From: Clostridia bacterium
GTDB lineage: Bacteria > Bacillota > Clostridia > Christensenellales > Borkfalkiaceae
Assembly (NCBI GenBank): GCA_021205485.1
Contig: JAJPXK010000124.1
Span: 1 to 16,178 of the forward strand
Length of the DNA: 16,178 nucleotides
Reading direction: 5' to 3'
In this document: piece by piece, positions 1 to 6,121 of the stretch
Position numbering within the stretch: the stretch's first letter is position 1
How the letters are laid out: each line of letters opens with the position of its first letter
The notes under the pieces: model-generated
What the model was told of the DNA's origin: nothing
Database searches by the model: none
Seen by the model: only the letters and a program-made list of their open reading frames with translations
Translations under genes and position numbers: made by a program

Positions 1-29
1 CGACAATCTGTTGGCGGAAAAAACTTTGA

Positions 30-120
30 TCGGAAGTACCCAAGCGGCTGAAGGGGCTCCCCTGCTAAGGGAGTAGTGCGGGAAACTGCAGCGCGAGTTC
101 AAATCTCGCCTTCCGCGCCA
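30..120 (+). tRNA. tRNA-Ser, anticodon GCU
   Basis: Serine tRNA reading AGC/AGU codons. The anticodon stem is 57-61/69-73 with loop CTGCTAA, giving anticodon GCT at 64-66. The D arm begins with TA at 37-38 and pairs CCC (39-41) with GGG (53-55). The long class II variable arm (74-92) forms a 4-bp stem with loop GGAAAC. The T arm is GCGAG/CTCGC around TTCAAAT (93-109). Acceptor pairs CGGAAG/CTTCCG are followed by discriminator G117 and an encoded CCA (118-120). One oddity: the first acceptor position, T30 opposite C116, does not pair. Confidence 0.95.
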
Positions 121-155
121 AGCGCGACTCGTTTGAACTTAAACGAGTCGCGCTT
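120..155 (+). terminator. Hairpin terminator after tRNA-Ser
   Basis: A perfect 15-bp stem (120-134 with 141-155) closes a 6-base loop GAACTT and is followed by TATTATTTT. It starts on the last base of the tRNA, so it most likely ends the tRNA transcript. Confidence 0.75.
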
Positions 156-173
156 ATTATTTTCACTTTCATC

Positions 174-206
174 GGGAGGGAATTTTAAAAAACTTCCCTC
201 CTTTTT
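174..206 (+). terminator. Second rho-independent terminator
   Basis: GGAGGGAA (175-182) pairs with TTCCCTCC (194-201) across an A/T-rich loop and runs straight into TTTTT (202-206). This is the classic intrinsic-terminator layout. It backs up the hairpin just upstream. Between here and 254 I see only a 6-bp inverted repeat (CACTTC/GAAGTG, 219-224 and 241-246) and no gene. Confidence 0.75.
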
Positions 207-253
207 CTCTGTCATCCGCACTTCATCCGCGGTCTCGGGCGAAGTGTCATAGT

Positions 254-293
254 AAAACGCACACTTAAGGCGGTTGCCGAAGGTGTGCGTTTT
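254..293. terminator. Bidirectional hairpin between tRNA and XRE gene
   Basis: AAAACGCACAC (254-264) pairs perfectly with GTGTGCGTTTT (283-293), with a small inner GGC/GCC stem (269-271, 276-278). The stem ends in A/T pairs and T-runs follow on the plus side (295-301). It lies 17 bp beyond the stop of the minus-strand XRE gene, so it can end that transcript and also block read-through from the left. Confidence 0.6.
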
Positions 294-310
294 ATGTTTT
301 TAGCTGTTTT

Positions 311-607
311 TTATTCAACATTCTTTTGTAAACTTTTTAAAAAAGAAATTAAAAGCTGCCGCTGTTTAGGGGTAAGGGTGGAAATTGCCGCCGACAGTTC
401 CTCCTGCTCGTTCGGCTGTGCGAAAAAATCCTGTAGCGTAATACCCAAGGCATCGCATATCAGTTGAAGATGTCCAACCGTTATATCCGCTTCGCCGCGT
501 TCAACTCTCCGTAAATGCGTTTGTGAAACGCCCGCCCACTCCGCGAGTTTATTCTGCGAAAAATTTAAACTTTCCCTAAATTCCCGTATACGCTGTCCAA
601 CATTCAT
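311..607 (-). CDS. XRE-family helix-turn-helix regulator (controller-like)
   Basis: A 98-aa DNA-binding protein with a single HTH_3/Cro-CI type domain over residues 5-60. The core is FSQNKLAEWAGVSQTHLRRVE, whose recognition helix falls about residues 28-36, followed by the typical I-D/T-hydrophobic packing helix ending LGITLQDFF. The short C-terminal tail (65-98) is helical and probably dimerises. The start is supported by GAGGGTG about 6 bases upstream of ATG. It is divergent from a methyltransferase/helicase operon, across a 147-bp region with a palindrome and repeats. Size and position resemble the controller (C) proteins of restriction-modification systems, which time restriction relative to methylation. 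That role is inference from context. It could equally be a simple autorepressor or an antitoxin-like regulator without a partner. Confidence 0.88.
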   Translation of the reverse strand: MNVGQRIREFRESLNFSQNKLAEWAGVSQTHLRRVERGEADITVGHLQLICDALGITLQDFFAQPNEQEELSAAISTLTPKQRQLLISFLKSLQKNVE

Positions 608-621
608 TTTAGCACCCTCGT

Positions 622-639
622 TTATTCTTATAAGAATAA
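622..639. promoter_or_regulatory. 18-bp palindromic operator candidate
   Basis: TTATTCTTATAAGAATAA is a perfect palindrome lying 15 bp upstream of the XRE start codon. Its half-site TTATTCTTA matches, with one difference (G for T at position 4), the TTAGTCTTA at 665-673 and 687-695. A dimeric HTH protein bound here would sit over the leader or promoter of its own gene, which suggests autoregulation. Confidence 0.5.
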
Positions 640-661
640 TTTTATGCCTTTTAATGGAAAA

Positions 662-695
662 TAATTAGTCTTATACAGTTGCTTAATTAGTCTTA
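662..695 (+). repeat. Pair of 12-bp direct repeats in control region
   Basis: TAATTAGTCTTA occurs at 662-673 and 684-695, exactly 22 bp apart, about two helical turns, so both face the same side of the DNA. The second copy fills the spacer between the -35 and -10 hexamers of the rightward promoter. The copies share a half-site with the 622-639 palindrome. They are best read as operator sites for the divergent XRE regulator. Confidence 0.5.
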
Positions 696-707
696 AAATG
701 CTAAAAT
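679..707 (+). promoter_or_regulatory. Sigma-70-type promoter for the methyltransferase operon
   Basis: TTGCTT (679-684) and TAAAAT (702-707) are 17 bp apart, close to consensus. Transcription would start near 714, leaving a leader of about 40 bases before ATG at 755. The ribosome site of that gene is weak (CGGAA at 743-747). I could not assign an equally good promoter for the minus-strand XRE gene. Confidence 0.55.
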
Positions 708-754
708 GTAAAATATAGGCGTATTTTATAAATTTAAAAAAATCGGAAACAAAT

Positions 755-1438
755 ATGGCATCAGAAACGGATAAAAAAGCACAAGAAAAGCAGACAAAAT
801 CTAAAGAGCGCGTAAGAGATCACGGCGAGGTGTTTACCGCCGAGCGTGAAGTAAAAGCTATGTGCGATTTAGTAAAGGACGAAACCGAGCGCATCGACAG
901 TCGATTTTTAGAGCCAGCCTGCGGCAACGGTAATTTTTTGGCGGAGATTTTAACGCGCAAACTTGCCGTGTGCAAGCGCAGGTACAAAAAGAGCGCCTAC
1001 GACTACGAGCGCAACTCTCTGCTTGCCCTCGGCTCAATCTACGGCGTGGATATTTTGACGGATAACGCCGCCGAGTGCCGCGCGCGGCTGTATGAAATAT
1101 GGAATAGAGAATACAGAGCCGTCTGCAAAAAGGAATGTAACGACGACACCCGCGCCTCGGCAAAATTTATTCTGTCGCGCAATATCGTCTGCGGCAACGC
1201 CCTGACGCTTAACTGCGTGGACGAAAACGGCAATGATACTACTACCCCTATCGTCTTTTCTGAATGGACTTTCCCCCGCAACGACGCGCTTTTACAGCGC
1301 ACCGACTACACCTTTACCGAGCTTTTACAGGAAGATGACAAAGACAAACAACAGGATATGTTCACCGAAAACGACGGCGAAGGCAAATTTTTAAAAAAAT
1401 ATATAACGCACTACAGGAGGCTGCAAGACAATGAGTGA
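755..1438 (+). CDS. Short SAM-dependent methyltransferase-like subunit lacking NPPY
   Basis: A 227-aa protein with the front half of an N6-adenine DNA methyltransferase. HGEVFTAE (23-30) is the start-of-fold motif, FLEPACGNGNFL (51-62) is SAM-binding motif I, YGVDIL (96-101) carries the motif II acid, and CGNAL (146-150) resembles motif III. The chain ends with no (D/N)PP(Y/F), so it should bind SAM but probably cannot methylate alone. It overlaps the next gene by 8 bp and is likely cotranslated with it as a partner subunit. I recall similar short proteins next to Eco57I-type methylases in other Firmicutes, so this looks like a conserved pair rather than a truncation. Its ORF is intact and its SAM motifs are well kept, which argues against a pseudogene. 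Confidence 0.8.
   Translation: MASETDKKAQEKQTKSKERVRDHGEVFTAEREVKAMCDLVKDETERIDSRFLEPACGNGNFLAEILTRKLAVCKRRYKKSAYDYERNSLLALGSIYGVDILTDNAAECRARLYEIWNREYRAVCKKECNDDTRASAKFILSRNIVCGNALTLNCVDENGNDTTTPIVFSEWTFPRNDALLQRTDYTFTELLQEDDKDKQQDMFTENDGEGKFLKKYITHYRRLQDNE
1415..1420 (+). promoter_or_regulatory. Ribosome binding site AGGAGG
   Basis: A full AGGAGG lies 10 bases before ATG 1431, inside the end of the preceding gene. It fixes the start of the Eco57I-like methyltransferase within the 8-bp overlap and indicates translational coupling. Confidence 0.8.
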
Positions 1439-2957
1439 TAACGGACTATTTGAAAAGGTATATAACCCCGACGTGCTTTCCTGCCTTGCAAACCTTTCTA
1501 ACGACGAAGTGTTTACACCGCCCGAAATCGTGAATCAAATGCTGGATATGCTTCCGCAGGAGCTGTTTAAAAACCCCGACACAAAGTTTTTAGACCCCGC
1601 TTGTAAAACGGGCGTGTTCCTGCGCGAGATAGCCAAACGCCTTATAAAAGGGTTAGAGCGGCAGATGCCTGATCTGCAGCAGCGCGTGGACCATATTTTC
1701 AAAAATCAGCTTTACGGCATAGCCATAACCGAACTTACAAGCCTGTTATCCCGCCGAGGGGTGTATTGCAGTAAATACGCCAACAGCGATTTTGCCGTAA
1801 CCAAATTTGATACCGCCGACGGCAATATCCGCTATAAGCGCATTCCGCATACGTGGAAAGATGGCAGATGTATTTATTGCGGAGCAAATAAAGAGCAATA
1901 CGACCGCGGCGACGAGCTTGAAACGCACGCCTACGAATTTATCCACACCCTTAATGCGGAGGAAATTTTTAATATGAAATTTGACGTAATAATCAGCAAT
2001 CCGCCTTATCAGTTGTCGGACGGAGGCGCGCAGGCAAGCGCAAAGCCTATATATCAGCGATTTATTCGCCAAGCAAAAAAATTAAAGCCGCGCTATTTAA
2101 CAATGATTATTCCTGCCCGTTGGATGACAGGCGGTAAAGGATTGGACGATTTTCGCGACGAGATGATTCACGATAGGCATATTACAAAATTATATGATTT
2201 TGCCGATTCAAGCGATTGTTTTAACGGCGTTGAAATAAAAGGCGGCGTTTGTTATTTTTTATGGGATAAAAGTAAAGAAAGCGAATGTGAAATATATAGA
2301 CAAGACGCTAACGGCGTCATTTATTCAAAAAGATATTTAGCAGAAGAAGGCGACGATATTTTTATACGTTATCCTCAACTTGTTTCAATAAAAAATAAGG
2401 TGTCGGCATTTAAAGAAAAATCTTTTGAAGATATAGTTTCTTCCCGTAAACCTTATGGTTTAGCAAGTGATTTTTTTGTAAACCCTGCAAAATTTAAATT
2501 ACCGCCTATCAGCGACGAGCCAATAAAAGGCGGCTATAGTATTTTAGGCTTGGCAGGTTTAAGACGAATTAAAAAATATATTCCGCAAAATTATCCTTTG
2601 CCAAAAAAGGACGGTATTGATAAATATAAACTTTTTATATCAAACAGCTACGGTTGTGGAGAAATAGGTGAAGGACCGGCTACGCCAGGGGAGCTATGCA
2701 CCGAAACATTTTTGGAAATAGGCGGCTGGGATAACAAAACGCAAGCGGAAAACGCTTTATCTTACTTAAAGACAAAATTTTTCAGATGCTTGGTAGGCAT
2801 AAGAAAGCAAACGCAACACGCGACTAAAAACGTATATCACTACGTCCCTATGCAAGATTTTTCAAAAGCGTGGACGGACGAAGAATTGTATAAAAAATAT
2901 AACCTCACTCAGGAAGAAATCGACTTTATTGAAAGTATGATAAAGCCTATGGAGTAA
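1431..2957 (+). CDS. Eco57I-like N6-adenine DNA methyltransferase
   Basis: A 508-aa modification enzyme, expected to transfer a methyl group from SAM to N6 of adenine in a specific DNA site. DEVFTPPEIV (25-34) opens the fold. FLDPACKTGVFL (53-64) is motif I, with K-T-G in place of the usual G-x-G. YGIAIT (95-100) follows. NPPY (190-193) is catalytic motif IV, and YLTMIIPARW (222-231) and the GVEIKGGVCYFLW stretch (266-278) complete the catalytic half. Between motifs II and IV, C147-x2-C150 and H166-x5-H172 could form a small zinc site (inference). Residues about 285-508 have no motif I recognise and are the likely DNA-recognition part. The coding DNA falls from about half GC to about one third from roughly 2165 to 2640, then recovers, as if this part had been exchanged. 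It is the second gene of the operon. Confidence 0.9.
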   Translation: MSDNGLFEKVYNPDVLSCLANLSNDEVFTPPEIVNQMLDMLPQELFKNPDTKFLDPACKTGVFLREIAKRLIKGLERQMPDLQQRVDHIFKNQLYGIAITELTSLLSRRGVYCSKYANSDFAVTKFDTADGNIRYKRIPHTWKDGRCIYCGANKEQYDRGDELETHAYEFIHTLNAEEIFNMKFDVIISNPPYQLSDGGAQASAKPIYQRFIRQAKKLKPRYLTMIIPARWMTGGKGLDDFRDEMIHDRHITKLYDFADSSDCFNGVEIKGGVCYFLWDKSKESECEIYRQDANGVIYSKRYLAEEGDDIFIRYPQLVSIKNKVSAFKEKSFEDIVSSRKPYGLASDFFVNPAKFKLPPISDEPIKGGYSILGLAGLRRIKKYIPQNYPLPKKDGIDKYKLFISNSYGCGEIGEGPATPGELCTETFLEIGGWDNKTQAENALSYLKTKFFRCLVGIRKQTQHATKNVYHYVPMQDFSKAWTDEELYKKYNLTQEEIDFIESMIKPME

Positions 2958-2993
2958 GCTATGGCAGTTAACACCACGCACCCGTCATTCTGA
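2951..2993 (+). pseudogene. Duplicated start of the helicase gene, cut off after 10 codons
   Basis: GGAG (2951-2954) precedes ATG 2961, only 3 bp after the methyltransferase stop. The frame reads MAVNTTHPSF and then stops at TGA 2991-2993. Its first six codons match those of the functional gene at 3144 apart from one silent base (AAC versus AAT). This looks like the original, tightly coupled start of the helicase gene, disconnected by the repeat that begins right after ACCACG. It may still be translated as a tiny peptide. Confidence 0.6.
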
Positions 2994-3141
2994 GCGAAGC
3001 CCGTCAGGGCGTAGTCGAAGAATCTCGCGCGCGAGGGCATAAGCCCGACACTCTGCACACCGCATTATAAAAAATTCAGATAATAGCGGCGCAGATAGCG
3101 AAGCGGCTCGCGCAAATAAACCAAAACAAAAGGACAAACCA
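2979..3141. repeat. Dispersed intergenic repeat element (GTCATTCTGAGCGAAG type)
   Basis: About 163 bp of structured, non-coding DNA separates the methyltransferase from the helicase gene. It opens with GTCATTCTGAGCGAAGC and contains GTCGAAGAATCT, the core of a family of dispersed repeats I recognise from many bacterial genomes. Several hairpins are visible: GCCC-GTCA-GGGC (2999-3010), the palindrome CTCGCGCGCGAG (3024-3035) and GGGC-ATAA-GCCC (3035-3046). ATTCT (2987-2991) and AGAAT (3019-3023) form an outer inverted pair. It encodes no transposase, so if mobile it moved in trans. It is flanked by a 20-bp direct repeat. Confidence 0.65.
3131..3134 (+). promoter_or_regulatory. Ribosome binding site AGGA for the helicase gene
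   Basis: AGGA lies 9 bases before ATG 3144. It belongs to the inserted segment rather than to the duplicated bases, so the element appears to have supplied the present ribosome site. Confidence 0.55.
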
Positions 3142-3143
3142 CT

Positions 3144-6080
3144 ATGGCAGTTAATACCACGTTAGAAGAATTTTTAATAACCCGTCCACAGGTTACGCCT
3201 ACTATTTACGCCTTTGAGCTTATAGGCGTGCCGAGCCACGCGGGCTACTTAAAAATAGGTTACACCGACCGCACCGCCGAAGAACGAGTTAAAGAAATTA
3301 TGCACACAAGCGGCGTTAGTTACCGCATAGTGTACACCGAATCGGCTATGCGTCCCGACGGGTCGTGCTTTACCGACCACGATATTCACAAGGTTTTATC
3401 TAAAAAGGGTTTTACTCACTTTAAAGAGGGCGAGGACAAAAACGAGTGGTATAAATGCACGTTAAACGACGTTAAAGCCGCCGTAAATCAGGTTAAATCG
3501 GGCATAGTTACGGGCGAATCGCGCTCGGCAACATTTACTATGCGACCCGAACAGGTGGTTGCCGTTCAGCGCACTATTAGCTATTATGAAAGGGCAAAAC
3601 AGGACGAGCCTGCAAAAGCGCCTAAATTTTTATGGAACGCCAAAATGCGCTTCGGCAAGACTTTCGCCGCCTATCAGCTCGCGAAAAAGATGGGCTTTAA
3701 AAAGATACTTGTGCTTACGTTTAAGCCCGCGGTTGAATCTGCCTGGCGCGAGGACGTTTTAACTCACGTTGATTTTGAGGGCTGGCAGTTTGTATCCAAC
3801 AAGGATGCGCACGACAACAATATTAATATCGACGCGCAGTTCGTCGCCTGCGACAAGAGCAAACCTATTGTTGTTTTCGGCTCATTTCAGGACCTTTTAG
3901 GCACGAACGAGAACGGCGGCATAAAAGCCAAGAACGAGTTTATACATACCGAGAACTGGGATATAGTTATATTTGACGAGTACCACTTCGGCGCGTGGCG
4001 CGAGAACGCGAAAAAGCTGTTTGAAGACCCCGACGAGGAAGCCGCCGCCGACTTCGATATAGAAAAGTATCAGAGCGAGGAAGCGGGCAACGCCTACAAC
4101 GAAACGTTTTTGCCTATTACCACGGGCTACTACCTCTACCTTTCGGGCACGCCCTTCCGTGCTATCAACAGCGGCGAGTTTATCGAAGACCAGATTTTTA
4201 ACTGGACTTATTCCGACGAGCAAGCCGCAAAGGAAAACTGGGTAGGTTCGGGCAATCCCTATCTTGCGTTGCCGCGGATGGTTATGCTTACCTACCGCAT
4301 ACCCGAAAGCATACGGCAGATTGCCATTCAGGGCGAATACGACGAGTTTGATTTAAACGTCTTTTTCTCGGCAAAGGGCAAGGGCGGCGAGGCAAAGTTC
4401 GTCTATGAAAACGAGGTGCAAAAGTGGCTTGACCTTATACGCGGCGCGTATCTGCCCTCGAGCATAGACGATTTAAAACTTGGGCAGGACAAGCGTCCGC
4501 CTATGCCCTATTCCGACACCGTGCTTTTGCGCGAGCTTACGCATACGTTATGGTTTTTGCCAAACGTGGCTTCCTGCTACGCTATGGCTAATTTATTGAA
4601 ACAGCGGCAGAACGCCTTTTATCACGATTACAAAATAAATATCTGCGCCGGCACTAGCGCGGGAATCGGCATCGAGGCGTTAAAACCCGTGCTGAATTCT
4701 ATGGGCGACCCGTTAAAGACAAAGACAATTACCCTTTCCTGCGGCAAACTTACCACGGGCGTTACCGTGCGACCCTGGACGGGCGTTTTTATGCTGCGCA
4801 ACCTGCAATCGCCCGAAACCTACTTTCAGACGGCGTTCCGCGTGCAGAGCCCGTGGGAGATCACGGACGACAACGGCGAAAGGCGCATTATTAAGCACGA
4901 GTGCTATGTTTTTGACTTCGCGCTTGACAGGGCGCTGCGGCAAATTTCTGACTACAGCTGCCGCCTTAACATTGACGAGAGCAACCCCGAAAAGAAGGTC
5001 GGCGACTTTATAAAGTTTTTGCCCGTGCTTGCTTACGACGGCAGCACAATGAAACAGATTAACGCGCAGGATATTCTTGACATTGCTATGGCGGGCACGA
5101 GCGCGACTTTGCTTGCAAAACGCTGGGAGTCGGCCCTGCTTGTAAACGTGGATAACGACACGCTTTCGCGCCTGCTTAATAATCAGGACGCTATGGACGC
5201 GCTTATGCGAATTGAGGGCTTCCGTTCGCTTAATTCGGATATTCTAACTATTATAAACAAGTCAGAAGCCGTTAAAAAGGCAAAAAAAGAGAACGAAGAC
5301 AAACTTACGCCAAAGGAGAAAAAGGAACTTTCGGACGAAGAAAAAGAATATAAATCTATGCGCAAGCAGATACAGGAAAAGCTGATAAAATTTGCTACGC
5401 GCGTGCCCGTGTTTATGTACCTCACCGACTACCGCGAGCGGTCGCTTAAAGACGTTATCACGCAGTTAGAGCCTGGCCTATTTAAAAAGGTTACGGGGCT
5501 TGACGTTAAAGATTTTGAGCTTTTGTGTTCGCTCGGGGTGTTTAACGCCTCGCTTATGAACGACGCCATATTTAAATTCAAGCGGTACGAAGATTCGTCG
5601 CTTTCTTACACGGGCATTGAAAAGCAGTTTGCCGACGAGGTCGGCGGCTGGGATACAGTTATCCGCCGCGAGGAATACGAAAAGCTGTTTTATATTCAGC
5701 AGGCGTCTATGTCCGCGCCGAAAAAGAACGAGCCTGTCTACGTTGAAAAAGAGAGCGAAACAGCTGCAAAACCCGTTGCAAAACAGACAGAAAAACCTGT
5801 TGCCGCAAGTACAGCGGCAGCTCTGCCCTCGCAAGATTATATTACAGGCAGATACGGTATTTCGTCGCCCGTGGCTACCGTTGTAAAAGAAGAGTCGGCC
5901 GAAGTACCCGAAGTTGACCTGTCCGCCGTAGTTGTAGGCGCGAAAGTCAAGCACAAAAATTTCGGTGTCGGCGAAATTACAAACATAGACAAAGCGCAAA
6001 AATATGTAAAAGTTACCTTCACCATCGGCGAAAAAACTTTCCTATATGACAACATACTCAACTTTTTAGAAATATTATAA
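3144..6080 (+). CDS. GIY-YIG-like / superfamily 2 helicase restriction-type protein
   Basis: A 978-aa protein, the probable ATP-driven effector of the operon. Residues 18-115 resemble the T5orf172/GIY-YIG nuclease family: TIYAFEL, LKIGYTDRTAEERVKEI and a closing NEWYKC. The site where the catalytic Glu is usual appears to be Asp (DHDIH, 78-82). The helicase core follows: motif I AKMRFGKT (166-173), Ia VLTFKPAVESAW (190-201), DEYH box (278-281), SGTPF (334-338), LTTGVTV (536-542) and QTAFRVQ (562-568) in place of the common QxxGRxxR. A Lys/Glu-rich helical stretch spans 705-745. A Pro/Ala/Glu-rich linker (855-925) leads to VKHKNFGVGEIT (935-946), a small beta-barrel signature like those ending UvrD/PcrA helicases. 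Such Res-type helicases translocate on DNA to drive cleavage. The start at 3144 lies in the second copy of a 20-bp repeat. Substrate and cleavage are inference. Confidence 0.87.
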   Translation: MAVNTTLEEFLITRPQVTPTIYAFELIGVPSHAGYLKIGYTDRTAEERVKEIMHTSGVSYRIVYTESAMRPDGSCFTDHDIHKVLSKKGFTHFKEGEDKNEWYKCTLNDVKAAVNQVKSGIVTGESRSATFTMRPEQVVAVQRTISYYERAKQDEPAKAPKFLWNAKMRFGKTFAAYQLAKKMGFKKILVLTFKPAVESAWREDVLTHVDFEGWQFVSNKDAHDNNINIDAQFVACDKSKPIVVFGSFQDLLGTNENGGIKAKNEFIHTENWDIVIFDEYHFGAWRENAKKLFEDPDEEAAADFDIEKYQSEEAGNAYNETFLPITTGYYLYLSGTPFRAINSGEFIEDQIFNWTYSDEQAAKENWVGSGNPYLALPRMVMLTYRIPESIRQIAIQGEYDEFDLNVFFSAKGKGGEAKFVYENEVQKWLDLIRGAYLPSSIDDLKLGQDKRPPMPYSDTVLLRELTHTLWFLPNVASCYAMANLLKQRQNAFYHDYKINICAGTSAGIGIEALKPVLNSMGDPLKTKTITLSCGKLTTGVTVRPWTGVFMLRNLQSPETYFQTAFRVQSPWEITDDNGERRIIKHECYVFDFALDRALRQISDYSCRLNIDESNPEKKVGDFIKFLPVLAYDGSTMKQINAQDILDIAMAGTSATLLAKRWESALLVNVDNDTLSRLLNNQDAMDALMRIEGFRSLNSDILTIINKSEAVKKAKKENEDKLTPKEKKELSDEEKEYKSMRKQIQEKLIKFATRVPVFMYLTDYRERSLKDVITQLEPGLFKKVTGLDVKDFELLCSLGVFNASLMNDAIFKFKRYEDSSLSYTGIEKQFADEVGGWDTVIRREEYEKLFYIQQASMSAPKKNEPVYVEKESETAAKPVAKQTEKPVAASTAAALPSQDYITGRYGISSPVATVVKEESAEVPEVDLSAVVVGAKVKHKNFGVGEITNIDKAQKYVKVTFTIGEKTFLYDNILNFLEIL

Positions 6081-6081
6081 G

Positions 6082-6120
6082 GTCAAAGAGTGGCGGGCAA
6101 TTTTGCCCGCCACTCTTGAC
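6082..6120. terminator. Convergent hairpin terminator
   Basis: GTCAA-A-GAGTGGCGGGCAA pairs with TTGCCCGCCACTCTTGAC with a single bulged A (6087), giving about 18 bp around a tiny loop. It starts 2 bp after the helicase stop and lies 42 bp beyond the stop of the minus-strand giant gene, so it probably ends both transcripts. No long T-run follows on the plus strand. Confidence 0.7.
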
Positions 6121-6121
6121 G

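Larger units (their letters stand above)
2959..3161 (+). repeat. 20-bp direct repeat flanking the inserted element
   Basis: CTATGGCAGTTAACACCACG (2959-2978) recurs at 3142-3161 with one change (C2972 to T3155). The offset is 183 bp. The copies bracket the dispersed repeat exactly and both include the helicase start codon, as expected of a duplication made when the element was inserted. Confidence 0.8.

Noticed and set aside
101..120. tRNA-Ser 3' end as an att site for the defence locus
   Set aside because: I found no second copy of the tRNA 3' end elsewhere in the window and no integrase gene, so no attachment site is called.
285..467. 60-codon plus-strand open frame opposite the XRE gene
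   Set aside because: It overlaps a terminator hairpin and lies antisense to a recognisable HTH gene. No ribosome site.
858..1302. Minus-strand open frames opposite the short methyltransferase gene
   Set aside because: They have Arg/Cys-rich translations typical of antisense shadows, and the plus strand carries clear SAM-binding motifs.
755..1438. The short methyltransferase as a frameshifted fragment of the following gene
   Set aside because: Both proteins carry their own complete front end (EVFT and motif I), so they are paralogs rather than two halves of one gene.
3060..3090. Promoter inside the inserted repeat (TATAAA/GATAAT boxes)
   Set aside because: No acceptable -35 hexamer at the right distance. 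The A/T-rich stretch alone is not enough.
5478..5999. 173-codon minus-strand open frame opposite the helicase gene
   Set aside because: It is the shadow of a well-conserved helicase C-terminal region and its translation resembles no family.
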